NCBI GenBank assembly: GCA_016212515.1
Contig: JACRFZ010000057.1
Location: 1 to 36,164, forward strand
Length of the DNA: 36,164 nucleotides
Direction of reading: 5' to 3'
Source: Candidatus Melainabacteria bacterium
GTDB taxonomy: Bacteria; Cyanobacteriota; Vampirovibrionia; Obscuribacterales; Obscuribacteraceae
Shown: positions 15,540-24,623 of the stretch, in pieces
Layout: every line of letters begins with the position of its first letter
Position numbering within the stretch: the stretch's first letter is position 1
Program-made: the position numbers and the translations under genes
The notes under the pieces: generated by a model
Database searches by the model: none
The model's input: the letters and a program-made list of their open reading frames with translations, nothing else
Told to the model about the DNA's origin: nothing

Positions 15540-17489
15540 ATGTGCGGCGTAATCTCCATAATTAACCTGAGCAGCCAACCGGGCCACCGGCAGCCGGAAC
15601 CGATTGACACAAAAAACTTGCAGGCCGGCCTGGAGGCCATGCACCACCGGGGACCGGACGGCAAGAAATACTGGCTCAGCCCCGATGGCAATGTAGCCCT
15701 GGGCCATGCCAGACTAGCCATTATTGCCGTAGCCGACGGCGATCAGCCCCTCGCTAACGAAGACGAAACCATCCGCGTGGTCGTCAATGGCGAACTTTAC
15801 GACCACCAACGCCTGGGCCGCGAACTGGCCGCACGAGGGCACAAAATTGCCACCAGTTCCGACTCGGAAATCGCCCTGCACCTGTACGAAGAGCACGGCG
15901 TAGATTTTCTCAAGGAATTGAGAGGGGAATTTGCCCTTTGCCTCTACGACGAACGCAAGCAGCGACTACTTTTAGCGAGGGATCGCTTCGGCATCAAACC
16001 GCTCTCTTACTCGGTGCAAAACGGTAGACTCTATGCCGCCTCGGAAGCCAAAGCTCTCTTTGCCGCGGGCTTGCCCTGTGCCTTCGACGAAGAATCAGTC
16101 TTCCACACCCTGAATATGCAGTACACCCTCAGTGACCGCACCCTTTTCCAGAACATAAAGCAACTGCCACCAGGGCACTTCCTGCTGGTGGAAGACGGGC
16201 AGATCAAGATTGCCAGTTACTTCGATCTGGACTATCCCCTGGAACCAAGTCAGACTGAAGCCGGCGCCGCCCTGAGCCGGAGCCAGGAGCAAGAGTATAT
16301 CGAGGAATTTGCTCGCCTCTTTGAAGAATCGGTACGATTGCGGCTCTTCGCCGACTTTCCGGTTGTCTGCCATCTTTCCGGCGGGCTTGATTCCGCCTCA
16401 GTTCTAGCCATGGCAGCAAAAAACAGCAGCCGCCCCCTGCATTGCTTTACTGTTTCATTCCAGGAAGAGGGCTACGACGAGTTGCCCATTGCCAGAGAAA
16501 TGGCCGACCTTGTCCAGGCCGAACTGCACACGGTGCAGGTCTCGAATCTGGACATCATCAACAATCTTGAAGATGCCTGTTACCTCTCGGAGGGTCTGGC
16601 CGTAAACGGACACCTGTCGGCCAAACACATACTCAACAAGACCATTCACCAGGCCGGCTTCCGCGTCTCCCTCACCGGCGAGGGTTCCGACGAAGTACTG
16701 GCCGGTTATCCGCACTTGCGCAGCGACCTGTTGGCGAGCCGCGGCGAAGAAGAAAAGCTCAAGTCACTCTATGCTGCCAATCCCATGTCCAAAGGTATCA
16801 TGCTGGCCTCCGGCTCATCCCTTTCTCTCAAAAGCGTTGAAAAAACCCTTGGTTTTGTGCCGAGCTTTCTGAAAGCCAAAGGCACCCTGGGCATGAAGAT
16901 GACGGCAGTGGCAAATCCGGCCTTTATGGCCGGTTTCGCCCAAAGAGATGCCTACGACGACCTGCTTCGAAACTTCGACGTGGACGGGCAATTGAAGGGA
17001 CGCCATCGCGTCCACCAATCGCTTTATCTCTGGAGTAAAACTGCACTCGCCAATTACATTCTGCGCACCCTCGGCGACGGCGTCGAAATGGGACAATCCC
17101 TGGAAGGCAGGCTGCCCTTTCTCGATCATAAGCTCTTTGAGTTTCTCAGACACCTGCCCCTGACCATGAAAATAAAGGGAGAGACGGAGAAATACATCCT
17201 CAAACAGGCCCTGGCAAAGTACCTGACCAGGACCATTTACGAGCGCCACAAACATCCTTTTGTAGCGCCTCCTTTGAGCCGCTTCGCCGACAAGGGAGCG
17301 CGACGTCTCATGCAAGAAAAGCTCTCCGACCCACAGTTTGCACGACTCGGCTTCTTCGAGCAAAGCAAGCTTCTCAAACTTTTGAATAACCTGGAGGACC
17401 TCCAGGAGGAAGAGAGGGCTGCTGTGGATCCGGTGCTAATGACCGCCCTGTCCTATCTATCTTTGCAACGGAGATTTATGACACCATGA
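15540..17489 (+). CDS. asnB: Asparagine synthase (glutamine-hydrolysing) / AsnB-type amidotransferase
   Basis: The 649-residue protein has the complete two-domain AsnB layout. The N-terminal glutaminase starts MCGV, with Cys2 as nucleophile once Met is removed, followed by HRGPDG, NGELYD and SSDSEIALHLYEE. The C-terminal ATP-pyrophosphatase domain has the PP-loop SGGLDS at about residues 281-286, TGEGSDE and GRLPFLDH. The family adenylates a carboxylate, classically Asp, and transfers ammonia from Gln; relatives in secondary metabolism make other amides or, like beta-lactam synthetase, close lactams. It overlaps the next gene by 4 bp (ATGA), which ties it to the methyltransferase and the A-T-R protein, so a biosynthetic tailoring role is as likely as asparagine supply. 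No Shine-Dalgarno sequence is seen before the ATG. Confidence 0.92.
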   Translation: MCGVISIINLSSQPGHRQPEPIDTKNLQAGLEAMHHRGPDGKKYWLSPDGNVALGHARLAIIAVADGDQPLANEDETIRVVVNGELYDHQRLGRELAARGHKIATSSDSEIALHLYEEHGVDFLKELRGEFALCLYDERKQRLLLARDRFGIKPLSYSVQNGRLYAASEAKALFAAGLPCAFDEESVFHTLNMQYTLSDRTLFQNIKQLPPGHFLLVEDGQIKIASYFDLDYPLEPSQTEAGAALSRSQEQEYIEEFARLFEESVRLRLFADFPVVCHLSGGLDSASVLAMAAKNSSRPLHCFTVSFQEEGYDELPIAREMADLVQAELHTVQVSNLDIINNLEDACYLSEGLAVNGHLSAKHILNKTIHQAGFRVSLTGEGSDEVLAGYPHLRSDLLASRGEEEKLKSLYAANPMSKGIMLASGSSLSLKSVEKTLGFVPSFLKAKGTLGMKMTAVANPAFMAGFAQRDAYDDLLRNFDVDGQLKGRHRVHQSLYLWSKTALANYILRTLGDGVEMGQSLEGRLPFLDHKLFEFLRHLPLTMKIKGETEKYILKQALAKYLTRTIYERHKHPFVAPPLSRFADKGARRLMQEKLSDPQFARLGFFEQSKLLKLLNNLEDLQEEERAAVDPVLMTALSYLSLQRRFMTP

Positions 17490-18283
17490 GCGCCCAAGCC
17501 GATACAACCGGAGCAGATAAGCCGGAAACGGAAAAGAATTGGTGGCTGAAATTCTACCAGGATACGCCTTTCATCCAGTATCTCGATAATGCACACCAGG
17601 AAGATCAGGAGGATATTCTGGCATTTCTGGCTGAGCACACACCCCTGCCGGAAGCAGCCGTCATCTATGATCAATGCTGCGGAGTGGGCTCCATCAGCTT
17701 ACCTCTAGCCGGCGCCGGTCACACCGTATATGGTACCGACCTCTGCCCCCAGTTTATTGACGAAGCGAAGCGCCGCGCCGAAATACTGAAGGTGCAAGAG
17801 CGGGCTCATTATCTCCTGGCCGATGCCACCATTTTTACAACACCCCGCCCCTGCGACCTGGCCGTCAATCTCTACACAAGTTTCGGCTACGGTGATGACG
17901 GCGTTAATCTGGCCATGATCAAAAAGGCCAGAAGCAGCCTGAAAGAAGGGGCGCCCTTCTTGCTCGACTTCCCCAATTTCTACCTGGTCATTTCCCGCTT
18001 TCGCAAGCATATCGTGCGCCATATCAATACCGCAGCAGGGATTCTCACCGTCAACCGCGAAGCAGTTTTCAGCCCGGAGGAAGGCCGGCTCTTGCAGGAG
18101 TGGACTTTTATTGAAGCGGACGGCAAGCGCTCCTGCCAGAAAAGTAGCCTGGCAGTCTACTTACCGCATCAGATCAAAGACATGCTCAGGCAGGCCGGCT
18201 TCGAACGGGTAGAACTGACCGGAGACTTCCATGGTTCGCCCTTCGGCGTTGACAGTCCCCGCTGCATAGCACTGGCCAGATGA
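17486..18283 (+). CDS. Class I SAM-dependent methyltransferase
   Basis: The 265-residue protein has a Rossmann methyltransferase core. Motif I is YDQCCGVGSISLPLA (about residues 55-69), a variant of the usual DxGCGxG, followed by an acidic YGTDLCPQFIDEA motif II region, an ADA motif III region and the NLYTSFGYGDD segment that characterises one methyltransferase subfamily. The closing strands (GFERVELTGDF) complete the fold. No membrane span or signal is visible. Its start overlaps the asnB stop by 4 bp and its own stop overlaps the A-T-R start by 4 bp. This strongly suggests translational coupling and action in the same pathway, probably N-, O- or C-methylation of the pathway substrate or product. 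The acceptor is unknown. Confidence 0.88.
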   Translation: MSAQADTTGADKPETEKNWWLKFYQDTPFIQYLDNAHQEDQEDILAFLAEHTPLPEAAVIYDQCCGVGSISLPLAGAGHTVYGTDLCPQFIDEAKRRAEILKVQERAHYLLADATIFTTPRPCDLAVNLYTSFGYGDDGVNLAMIKKARSSLKEGAPFLLDFPNFYLVISRFRKHIVRHINTAAGILTVNREAVFSPEEGRLLQEWTFIEADGKRSCQKSSLAVYLPHQIKDMLRQAGFERVELTGDFHGSPFGVDSPRCIALAR

Positions 18284-21200
18284 TCGTGAAAGAGCCCGCC
18301 ACCAAAGACAAAAGCCCTGACTGGCAGAGCTTCCTGGCAGTTTTTCAGACTGTGGTGGAAGCTTTTCCGGAGCGACCGGCCGTAATCGAAGAAGGGCGAG
18401 AATTCACCTATCGTCGCCTCTACGACGAGGCCCTTCAATTGGCAACCAGATTGAAGGCAGCGGGAGCGGCACCGGAGACGGTGCTGGCCCTATGCTTACC
18501 AAAGTCTTACGACTACATAAAAGCCTTGCTCGCCATATGGCTGGTGCGCGCTGCTTTTACTCCCGTAGATGCAGCTTTGCCGGTGCAGCGCCTGCGATAC
18601 ATCTTTCAAGAACTGATCCAGCAAAACAAAGAGCAGGGACAAGACAAAATTCTGCTGCTGGCGCGGCATGAAGACCAGGAACATCTTCTCAGTGCAGCAA
18701 GCGACCAGCTGCCACTGGAACCGGTACCGCTCACCTCTGCCCACCCTGAAGAGTTGCCGACGCTCCCGCATACTATTGCACAGGCCGGCGACCTGGCCTA
18801 TATCATTTTCACCTCGGGGTCTACGGGGCGCCCCAAGGGCGTAATGGTTGAGCAGAGGGGGCTGGTCAACCTGCTGAAAGAGCAGATCCAGGCTTTTTCC
18901 ATAACGCAAGAGAGCCGTTCACTTTTCTATCTTTCCACCAGCTTCGATGCCTCCATATCCGACATCGGCACAGCCCTCCTGAGCGGGGCGGCATTGATAA
19001 TTGAGAAAGCCGACAAACTGAGACCGGGGAAAGAATTGATCGAATTGATGAAACTGAGACAGGTCAGTTATGTGGACATCCCTCCCAGCGTGCTCAAGCT
19101 ACTTGATCCGGCCCAATGTCCGCCCACCCTCAAGTCGATGGTAATCGGCGGCGAGGTCTGCCCCCAGGACGTGGTCAGAACCTGGGCCGCTAGAGTCAAG
19201 CTGGTTTGCGTCTACGGACCCACGGAAGCAACTGTCTGCACCAGCTTGAGCCACTGCGGGGCGGACTGGCAAGCGCCCTTGATCGGCGCACCCATCAAAA
19301 ATATCAGCTACGCGGTATTAAAGGAAGACGGCACAACAGCCCAAGTGGGCGAAAGCGGCGAACTCTTCATTGCAGGCATAGGACTGGCCAGGGGTTACTT
19401 GCATCGCAGCGACTTGAACCGGGAACGCTTTCTCACCAGAGACGGTATCAGATACTACAAGACCTGCGACCGCGTACTCGTAAATGCCTCAGGCAACCAC
19501 GAATTTCAAGGTCGCATCGACCGCCAGATGAAACTGCGCGGTCTTCTCATTGAACCGGAAGAAATAGAAGCCAGGCTCTGCGAGCATCCTCAGATAGCCC
19601 GAGCAGCAGTACTGAAAAGAGCGGTCAGCGCAAGCAGTAATCGGGAAATGCTGGTAGCCTATCTTCTGCCTTCCCGCCCGGATGAAACCTTACCGGCCAC
19701 CAGGGAATTGCGGCTGCACCTGAGCCGCTCCCTGCCTGTCTGGATGCTGCCGCAACGCTACCAGTGGCTCGAGACTCTGCCCCTCACCGCCAGCGGCAAA
19801 ATAGATTTGACGGCTCTCACCGCCTGCCCGCTCAAAGAGCACAAAAGCGCGCCGCCACTTTCCCGTACCGGAGCAAGCGCGGCGGAAGAGGAGCGCATAG
19901 CCCATTGCCTCTGTCGCATCCTGGGCTATGAACAGGTAGACCTGGAGGACGATTTCTTCGACCTGGGTCTGGATTCCCTGGGCGCGGTGGAACTGGCGGC
20001 GGCCCTTGCCGTCAACGGTCTAGAGCTTTCCCCCGAAGCCATTTTCACCCATCCTAGCTGCACTCGGCTGGCTCGCTTCTGCCGCAACAGTAATGCCGAC
20101 CACGCGGGCGAAGACTCAGGCGATGTAATGGAAGCAGCCGCCCTCACCAGGCGGCTGGAAGAGTGGCCGAAGTTCCAAGCCCTGCTGCACTCGGGGGGCA
20201 AGCTTGCGGTGGCTGGCGCCAGTGAGCGCAAAAAGCGGAGCGGTACGCTCTTCACCGGTGCCACCGGCTTTCTCGGCATCAGACTTTTGAAAGAGCTTTT
20301 GGAGGCCGACCAGGCAAGCAACGCTGTCAGTTCGCAGCCGGCAACAATCTATGCCCTGGTGCGGGCCAGGAACCAGGCGGAAGCGACCACTCGCATTTTG
20401 AACACGGCCCACCGCTACCTGCAGGACCGGCAGAGCCTGGAGTTGCTTAACTCAGCCCTGAGTCGGGGTCAACTGCGGCCCTTGCCCGGAAACATTGAAG
20501 AGGAGCGCCTCGGTCTGGAAGAAGGCTATGAAGAACTGACGGAGGCTACAGATCGTGTAATTCACCTGGCAGCGCGAGTGAATATGGTCTTGCCCTACCG
20601 CTCGCTGGAAGCAGCCAACACGGAAGGCACGCTCAATCTGGCGGCATTTGCCATGCAGGGCCGGCTGAAAGATTTTCACTATGCCTCCACACTTTCCGTC
20701 TTCGTTTCTACCGATCAAAACCATGGGCGGCTTCTGGAAAGCGACGACTTGAGCCGGACGCGCCTTATATGGGGCGGCTATGCCCAGAGCAAATGGCTGG
20801 CGGAAGTGCTTTTGCGCAAGCTGGGCAAACGCGGTCTGCCTCTCAGTATTTATCGCCTGGGACTAATTACCGGCGATACCATAAACGGTATCATGGCCGA
20901 GAGCGACTTTCTCACCATGTTCATGAACGGTCTAAGATCCATGAACACAATTCCGCAGGAATGCCTGGGCGACAAAGCGGAGCAACTCTGCGTCGATATT
21001 ACACCGGTAGATTACGCCGCCACCGCCATGGGCCGGCTTATAACCGGGGAAAACGGGAGCCGCGAGCTTAAAACTTTCCATATTGCCAATAGTGAGAGCT
21101 TGAGCCTCAAGCGCCTCTGCCTGAAACTGAAAGAGCGCTTTCCCCAGATGACGGTAAGCCCGCTGGGGCAGTGGCAGGACCATGGCGACAGTGCAGCGGC

Positions 21201-21396
21201 AGCCGCTTACCTGGGGCTCTGCCGCCTGCTTGTGGACACGCAAGAGAAAGCCTTCGGGCACTTGCGCTCCATGGATTTGTTTCAAGCCACCGACGTCTGC
21301 TTCGATACCGTAAACACAGATCGGGCGCTGGCTCCGCTCAGATGTCCTGCACCCGACGATAGGCTCATCGGACTCTACGTAAAGAACCTCCCATGA
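18280..21396 (+). CDS. NRPS-like A-T-R protein: adenylation, carrier and thioester-reductase domains
   Basis: The 1038-residue protein has an adenylation domain (about 20-520) with FTSGSTGRPKG near 177-187, FDAS at 222-225, a YGPTEATVC core and TASGKID with the catalytic Lys. A carrier domain follows with phosphopantetheine Ser566 (DLGLDSLG). A terminal reductase starts at about 655 with the NADP motif FTGATGFLG (658-666), a YxxxK pair at Tyr834/Lys838 and the usual short-chain-dehydrogenase core. There is no condensation domain. Such proteins (Lys2 and carboxylic acid reductase layout) load one acid and release it as an aldehyde or alcohol. By-eye pocket residues read D-A-S-D-V-G-V-V-C; the leading Asp favours an alpha-amino acid, and the rest loosely recalls aromatic codes. 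It is the third gene of a coupled trio. Confidence 0.93.
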   Translation: MIVKEPATKDKSPDWQSFLAVFQTVVEAFPERPAVIEEGREFTYRRLYDEALQLATRLKAAGAAPETVLALCLPKSYDYIKALLAIWLVRAAFTPVDAALPVQRLRYIFQELIQQNKEQGQDKILLLARHEDQEHLLSAASDQLPLEPVPLTSAHPEELPTLPHTIAQAGDLAYIIFTSGSTGRPKGVMVEQRGLVNLLKEQIQAFSITQESRSLFYLSTSFDASISDIGTALLSGAALIIEKADKLRPGKELIELMKLRQVSYVDIPPSVLKLLDPAQCPPTLKSMVIGGEVCPQDVVRTWAARVKLVCVYGPTEATVCTSLSHCGADWQAPLIGAPIKNISYAVLKEDGTTAQVGESGELFIAGIGLARGYLHRSDLNRERFLTRDGIRYYKTCDRVLVNASGNHEFQGRIDRQMKLRGLLIEPEEIEARLCEHPQIARAAVLKRAVSASSNREMLVAYLLPSRPDETLPATRELRLHLSRSLPVWMLPQRYQWLETLPLTASGKIDLTALTACPLKEHKSAPPLSRTGASAAEEERIAHCLCRILGYEQVDLEDDFFDLGLDSLGAVELAAALAVNGLELSPEAIFTHPSCTRLARFCRNSNADHAGEDSGDVMEAAALTRRLEEWPKFQALLHSGGKLAVAGASERKKRSGTLFTGATGFLGIRLLKELLEADQASNAVSSQPATIYALVRARNQAEATTRILNTAHRYLQDRQSLELLNSALSRGQLRPLPGNIEEERLGLEEGYEELTEATDRVIHLAARVNMVLPYRSLEAANTEGTLNLAAFAMQGRLKDFHYASTLSVFVSTDQNHGRLLESDDLSRTRLIWGGYAQSKWLAEVLLRKLGKRGLPLSIYRLGLITGDTINGIMAESDFLTMFMNGLRSMNTIPQECLGDKAEQLCVDITPVDYAATAMGRLITGENGSRELKTFHIANSESLSLKRLCLKLKERFPQMTVSPLGQWQDHGDSAAAAAYLGLCRLLVDTQEKAFGHLRSMDLFQATDVCFDTVNTDRALAPLRCPAPDDRLIGLYVKNLP

Positions 21397-21470
21397 GGCT
21401 CTGACTCTGCCCGCTCCGGTTTACAGAGGCAGAGCGCAGGGAACACAAGGAGGAAGAGGAATAGGGCAAA

Positions 21471-23018
21471 ATGCACGCTGAAGACGAGAACCTGAAAGTA
21501 CCGGCTCTGCAAAACACCGGTCAAGACAAACCAAACACCATCAGCTTCAGCATGTATCACCCCACCCTGAGGGTGTTGCACTATGTCATCGGCGGTCTTC
21601 TGGCCCTGCTCTATCTCTGGATCATCGTATCCGCAGTCATGACCGACAGGCACATCTTAACCAACCCGAGCCTCTGCCTGGCCATATTCCTGCCCGGTCT
21701 GGTGGCTGGCGGTCTTCTCTACCTGACCGTGCGCCATCGCCCCTGCCAAATTTCCTACGACAGCGAAAGCCTGGAATTTGCTCCCATCTGGAACCTGCAA
21801 CTGCACCGCCGACGGAAGCGCCCCTGGCATGACATCCACTCAGTCCAGATAGTCTATCCGGAAGCAGCAGCCACCTGCACCTTCCCCAGCTTCGCCGGAG
21901 AAAAGATGAACTGGCGCCAATTTCTTCAAACCGGCGGCATTGGACCCTGTCTCGTTTTCGATTTCAAGTCCGGCGGCTCCGCCACTCTTCACCTGTCGCT
22001 TCTGAGCCGAGCTCAGGCAGAAGAGTTGTTCGCCGCCATCGACAAATACGGCGACCAGAGCAAACTCTCCAGCGACTTTGTCAAACTGCAAAAGGCCATC
22101 GTACTCGAACATGTAAATGCCGAGAGCTTCACACAACTCTGGAGCGAGGATCTCAATCCCAATTACTGCGCTACCAGCTATGTCCCACTGCCCGGTCGCC
22201 ACCTCTTGCAAGAAGGGCGCTATGAAATTCTGATGGAGCTGGCTGCCGGAGGGATGTCTGCCGTCTACCTGGCCAGGCACAAAGAGAACAGCAACGCCAA
22301 AGTCGTTCTGAAAGAATCGGTTCTCCCACAGGGAGTAAGCGAGGAGCAAAGAAAAAAGGCAAGAGAGTTGTTTGAAAGAGAGGCGCACCTGCTTCTCAAA
22401 CTTAAACATCCGCATATCGCCAGGGTTCTGGACCGTTTTGTGGAAGACGGAAGGGACTATCTGGTTTTGGAGTACATACCGGGTTTGACCCTGCGTCAAC
22501 TGGTACAGACCAGGGGCAAACAAAAAGAAAAAAACGTGCTCAATTACTGCAGCAAGCTTCTGGAGATTCTCGCCTACTTGCACGAGCAAAACCCGCCACT
22601 TATTCACCGCGACCTTACTCCCGACAATATTATTCTTAGAAAGGACGGCAGTCTCTGCGTGGTGGATTTTGGTGCCGCCAACGAACTCGTCGGTCAGGCC
22701 ACCGGCACTATGATCGGCAAACAATGCTACATTGCACCGGAGCAGTTGCGGGGCAAGGCCAGCCAGGCAAGCGATCTCTATGCCCTGGGAGGCACCCTGC
22801 ACTTCCTGCTCACAGGAAGCGATCCGGAAGCTCTCAGTGCCTCCAACCCGCAGAACCTCGTGCCGGAAATCTCCAGCGCCACCAACGCTTTAATCAACCA
22901 GCTTACCGCCTTTGAGGCAGAGGCCAGACCGGAAAGCGCCAGAGCCCTTCTGGAAAAACTCTCTGCCACCCCAAGCGCAGCAGCGGCAGGCAATAAGCAA
23001 GATAGGAACCAGAGCTGA
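21471..23018 (+). CDS. Membrane Ser/Thr kinase: two N-terminal spans, PH-like middle, kinase with HRDLTPDN loop
   Basis: The 515-residue protein has two hydrophobic spans at about 37-57 and 64-86. A strand-rich segment follows (about 92-200) whose order (ISYDSESLEF, W-HDI, LVFDFKSGG, then a helix) resembles a bacterial PH-like fold. The SFTQLW linker leads to a C-terminal kinase domain from about 250: Gly-rich LAAGGMSAVY, VVLKE with K281, HRDLTPDN at 379-386, DFG at 399-401 and YIAPEQ. The usual catalytic-loop Lys (HRDxKP) is replaced by Thr383; Asp381 and Asn386 remain, so activity is plausible but not certain. It begins 74 bp after the A-T-R gene, with an AGGAGGAAGAGG stretch upstream, and abuts the next kinase. 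Its target could be the neighbouring pathway or the envelope. Confidence 0.88.
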   Translation: MHAEDENLKVPALQNTGQDKPNTISFSMYHPTLRVLHYVIGGLLALLYLWIIVSAVMTDRHILTNPSLCLAIFLPGLVAGGLLYLTVRHRPCQISYDSESLEFAPIWNLQLHRRRKRPWHDIHSVQIVYPEAAATCTFPSFAGEKMNWRQFLQTGGIGPCLVFDFKSGGSATLHLSLLSRAQAEELFAAIDKYGDQSKLSSDFVKLQKAIVLEHVNAESFTQLWSEDLNPNYCATSYVPLPGRHLLQEGRYEILMELAAGGMSAVYLARHKENSNAKVVLKESVLPQGVSEEQRKKARELFEREAHLLLKLKHPHIARVLDRFVEDGRDYLVLEYIPGLTLRQLVQTRGKQKEKNVLNYCSKLLEILAYLHEQNPPLIHRDLTPDNIILRKDGSLCVVDFGAANELVGQATGTMIGKQCYIAPEQLRGKASQASDLYALGGTLHFLLTGSDPEALSASNPQNLVPEISSATNALINQLTAFEAEARPESARALLEKLSATPSAAAAGNKQDRNQS

Positions 23019-24616
23019 TGGCATTTCTTGATTCGCTACGAAAACAGCTTGCGGGCAAAAGTGAGCCAAACCTCCCCAAGCTACCCGACCTTCCTGCCGG
23101 CGCCCATGAGATTTACATACCTTACAGCGCCTGGCGCGCGCAAATTCGCTTTCGCCGCCAGCTTATGCTGCAGGTCAATTACAGGAAAGAAGTCGCCAAA
23201 ATTCTGCTGACAGTCTTCGGAGTTTGGATAGCTTTCGTCGTCATCTTACCCAGAGTGGTCGAACCCCTTCTGATACACGGCTTCAATATCTACATCCTCA
23301 ATATTCTGCTGTATATCTATGTGGGCATTATTTCTTACCCATTGCTAACGTCACCGTCTAATCTGCAAGTCGGTAAAGAAGGCATCCGCTTACACTGGTT
23401 ATCGGCACTGGGACTGATCTCCAGCCCCTGGGTAAGCTTTGACTACATCGATCAAATTACGGTTTCAAACTTCAAACGCGGTTGGTATAAATCTCGGGCC
23501 ATCGATATCTATATCGACAAAGCCAATACGCCGTCCGCAATTCGCACAATACTAAATCTAATTGCACCTTCCCTCTGGTGCCTCAGCCTCGATAAGGACA
23601 AACTCAAACTGCGCCTGGACATTGCCGCCATTACCCATGAAGCCGATCTACCGATACTCCTGGGAGCCCTGCGCAATCTCTTGCCGGACGAAAAACTGGG
23701 ACCGGAACTTCTACAACTGGAACAAGAAAACACCGGTGCAAGCTTTACAAAACTCTGGCTGGACAGCTTCGACGCAGGGAACCCACAGCTAACAAGAGGC
23801 AATCTGGAGGCGGGAGAATTCCTCTGCGGCAAGCGCTACGAGATTGTCGACCAACTGGGGGCCGGAGGGCAGGCCGTCACTTATCTGGCCATCGATCACG
23901 AAATGCAAGATGCCACGGTAGTTTTGAAAGAGTTCGTCCTGCCGGTCAGAGGAGGCATCGAAATCAGGCGCCGGGCGCTGGAAAACGTCGAGCACGAAGC
24001 CAAACTCTTGAGCACTCTCGATAGCGATCAAATTGTCAAACTTTTGGATTGCTTCGCCACGGGACAGAGGGCCTACCTGGTATTGGAGCACATCGACGGC
24101 GCTTCCCTGCGCCTAATCGTGCAGGAAGGAGGCGCGCTACCGGAGCAAGAAGTAATAGCTCTGGCAATTGGCATGTGCGATGTTCTCAACTACTTGCATT
24201 CGCTTTCGCCGCCCATTATTCACCGCGACTTTACCCCGGAGAATCTACTGCTGCGCAAAACCGGTCAACTGGCATTGATCGACTTCAATGTAGCCGAACA
24301 GTTGGAATCGAAGCAGACCAAAACCATGGTAGGCAAACACTGTTATGTGCCGCCTGAACAGTTTCGGGGCAAGGCTGACGAACAGAGCGACATCTACGCT
24401 GCCGGTTGCACAATCTTCTGGCTTTTGACAGGGCAAGACCCTGAACCAATAAGCACTTCCCACCCGGCCTCCCTTTGCCCCGGCGTCACTCCGGCCATGG
24501 ACGCCATCGTCGCTCGCGCCACTGCCCCCGATACCAGCGCTCGTTACAGCAGCGCCCGCGAGATGAAAGACGATTTGCTGAAGGTCGCGCAACAGGCAGG
24601 CTCATCTCAGGCTTAA
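23018..24616 (+). CDS. Paralogous membrane Ser/Thr kinase with HRDFTPEN and DFN in place of DFG
   Basis: The 532-residue protein has the same plan as the gene before it: two spans (about 64-85 and 90-110), a strand-rich PH-like segment, the SFTKLW linker, then a kinase domain from about 270. It retains the Gly-rich loop LGAGGQAVTY, VVLKE with K304, HRDFTPEN at 402-409 (Thr406 for Lys) and the metal-binding Asp422. The DFG motif reads DFN (422-424) and APE reads PPE. Its ATG overlaps the preceding stop codon by one base (TGATG), so translation is coupled. Retained Lys, both Asp and Asn argue against a plain pseudokinase; the loss of DFG Gly would alter activation-loop movement. The pair probably arose by tandem duplication and diverged. 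Confidence 0.87.
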   Translation: MAFLDSLRKQLAGKSEPNLPKLPDLPAGAHEIYIPYSAWRAQIRFRRQLMLQVNYRKEVAKILLTVFGVWIAFVVILPRVVEPLLIHGFNIYILNILLYIYVGIISYPLLTSPSNLQVGKEGIRLHWLSALGLISSPWVSFDYIDQITVSNFKRGWYKSRAIDIYIDKANTPSAIRTILNLIAPSLWCLSLDKDKLKLRLDIAAITHEADLPILLGALRNLLPDEKLGPELLQLEQENTGASFTKLWLDSFDAGNPQLTRGNLEAGEFLCGKRYEIVDQLGAGGQAVTYLAIDHEMQDATVVLKEFVLPVRGGIEIRRRALENVEHEAKLLSTLDSDQIVKLLDCFATGQRAYLVLEHIDGASLRLIVQEGGALPEQEVIALAIGMCDVLNYLHSLSPPIIHRDFTPENLLLRKTGQLALIDFNVAEQLESKQTKTMVGKHCYVPPEQFRGKADEQSDIYAAGCTIFWLLTGQDPEPISTSHPASLCPGVTPAMDAIVARATAPDTSARYSSAREMKDDLLKVAQQAGSSQA

Positions 24617-24623
24617 GGTAGGC

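Noticed and set aside
21405..21434. CTCTGCC/GGCAGAG inverted repeat between the A-T-R gene and the first kinase as a terminator
   Set aside because: Seven-base stem, 16-base loop and no T-run; it does not support a transcript end, so the five genes may still be one unit.
22605..22628. Calling the HRDxTPxN kinases pseudokinases
   Set aside because: Lys of VVLKE, Asp of HRD, Asn and the metal-binding Asp are all retained in both copies; only the catalytic-loop Lys (and DFG Gly in one) changes, so loss of activity cannot be claimed.
21840..22802. 320-codon minus-strand open frame inside the first membrane kinase
   Set aside because: It lies wholly antisense to a kinase gene with all motifs in order; its translation shows no recognisable domain.
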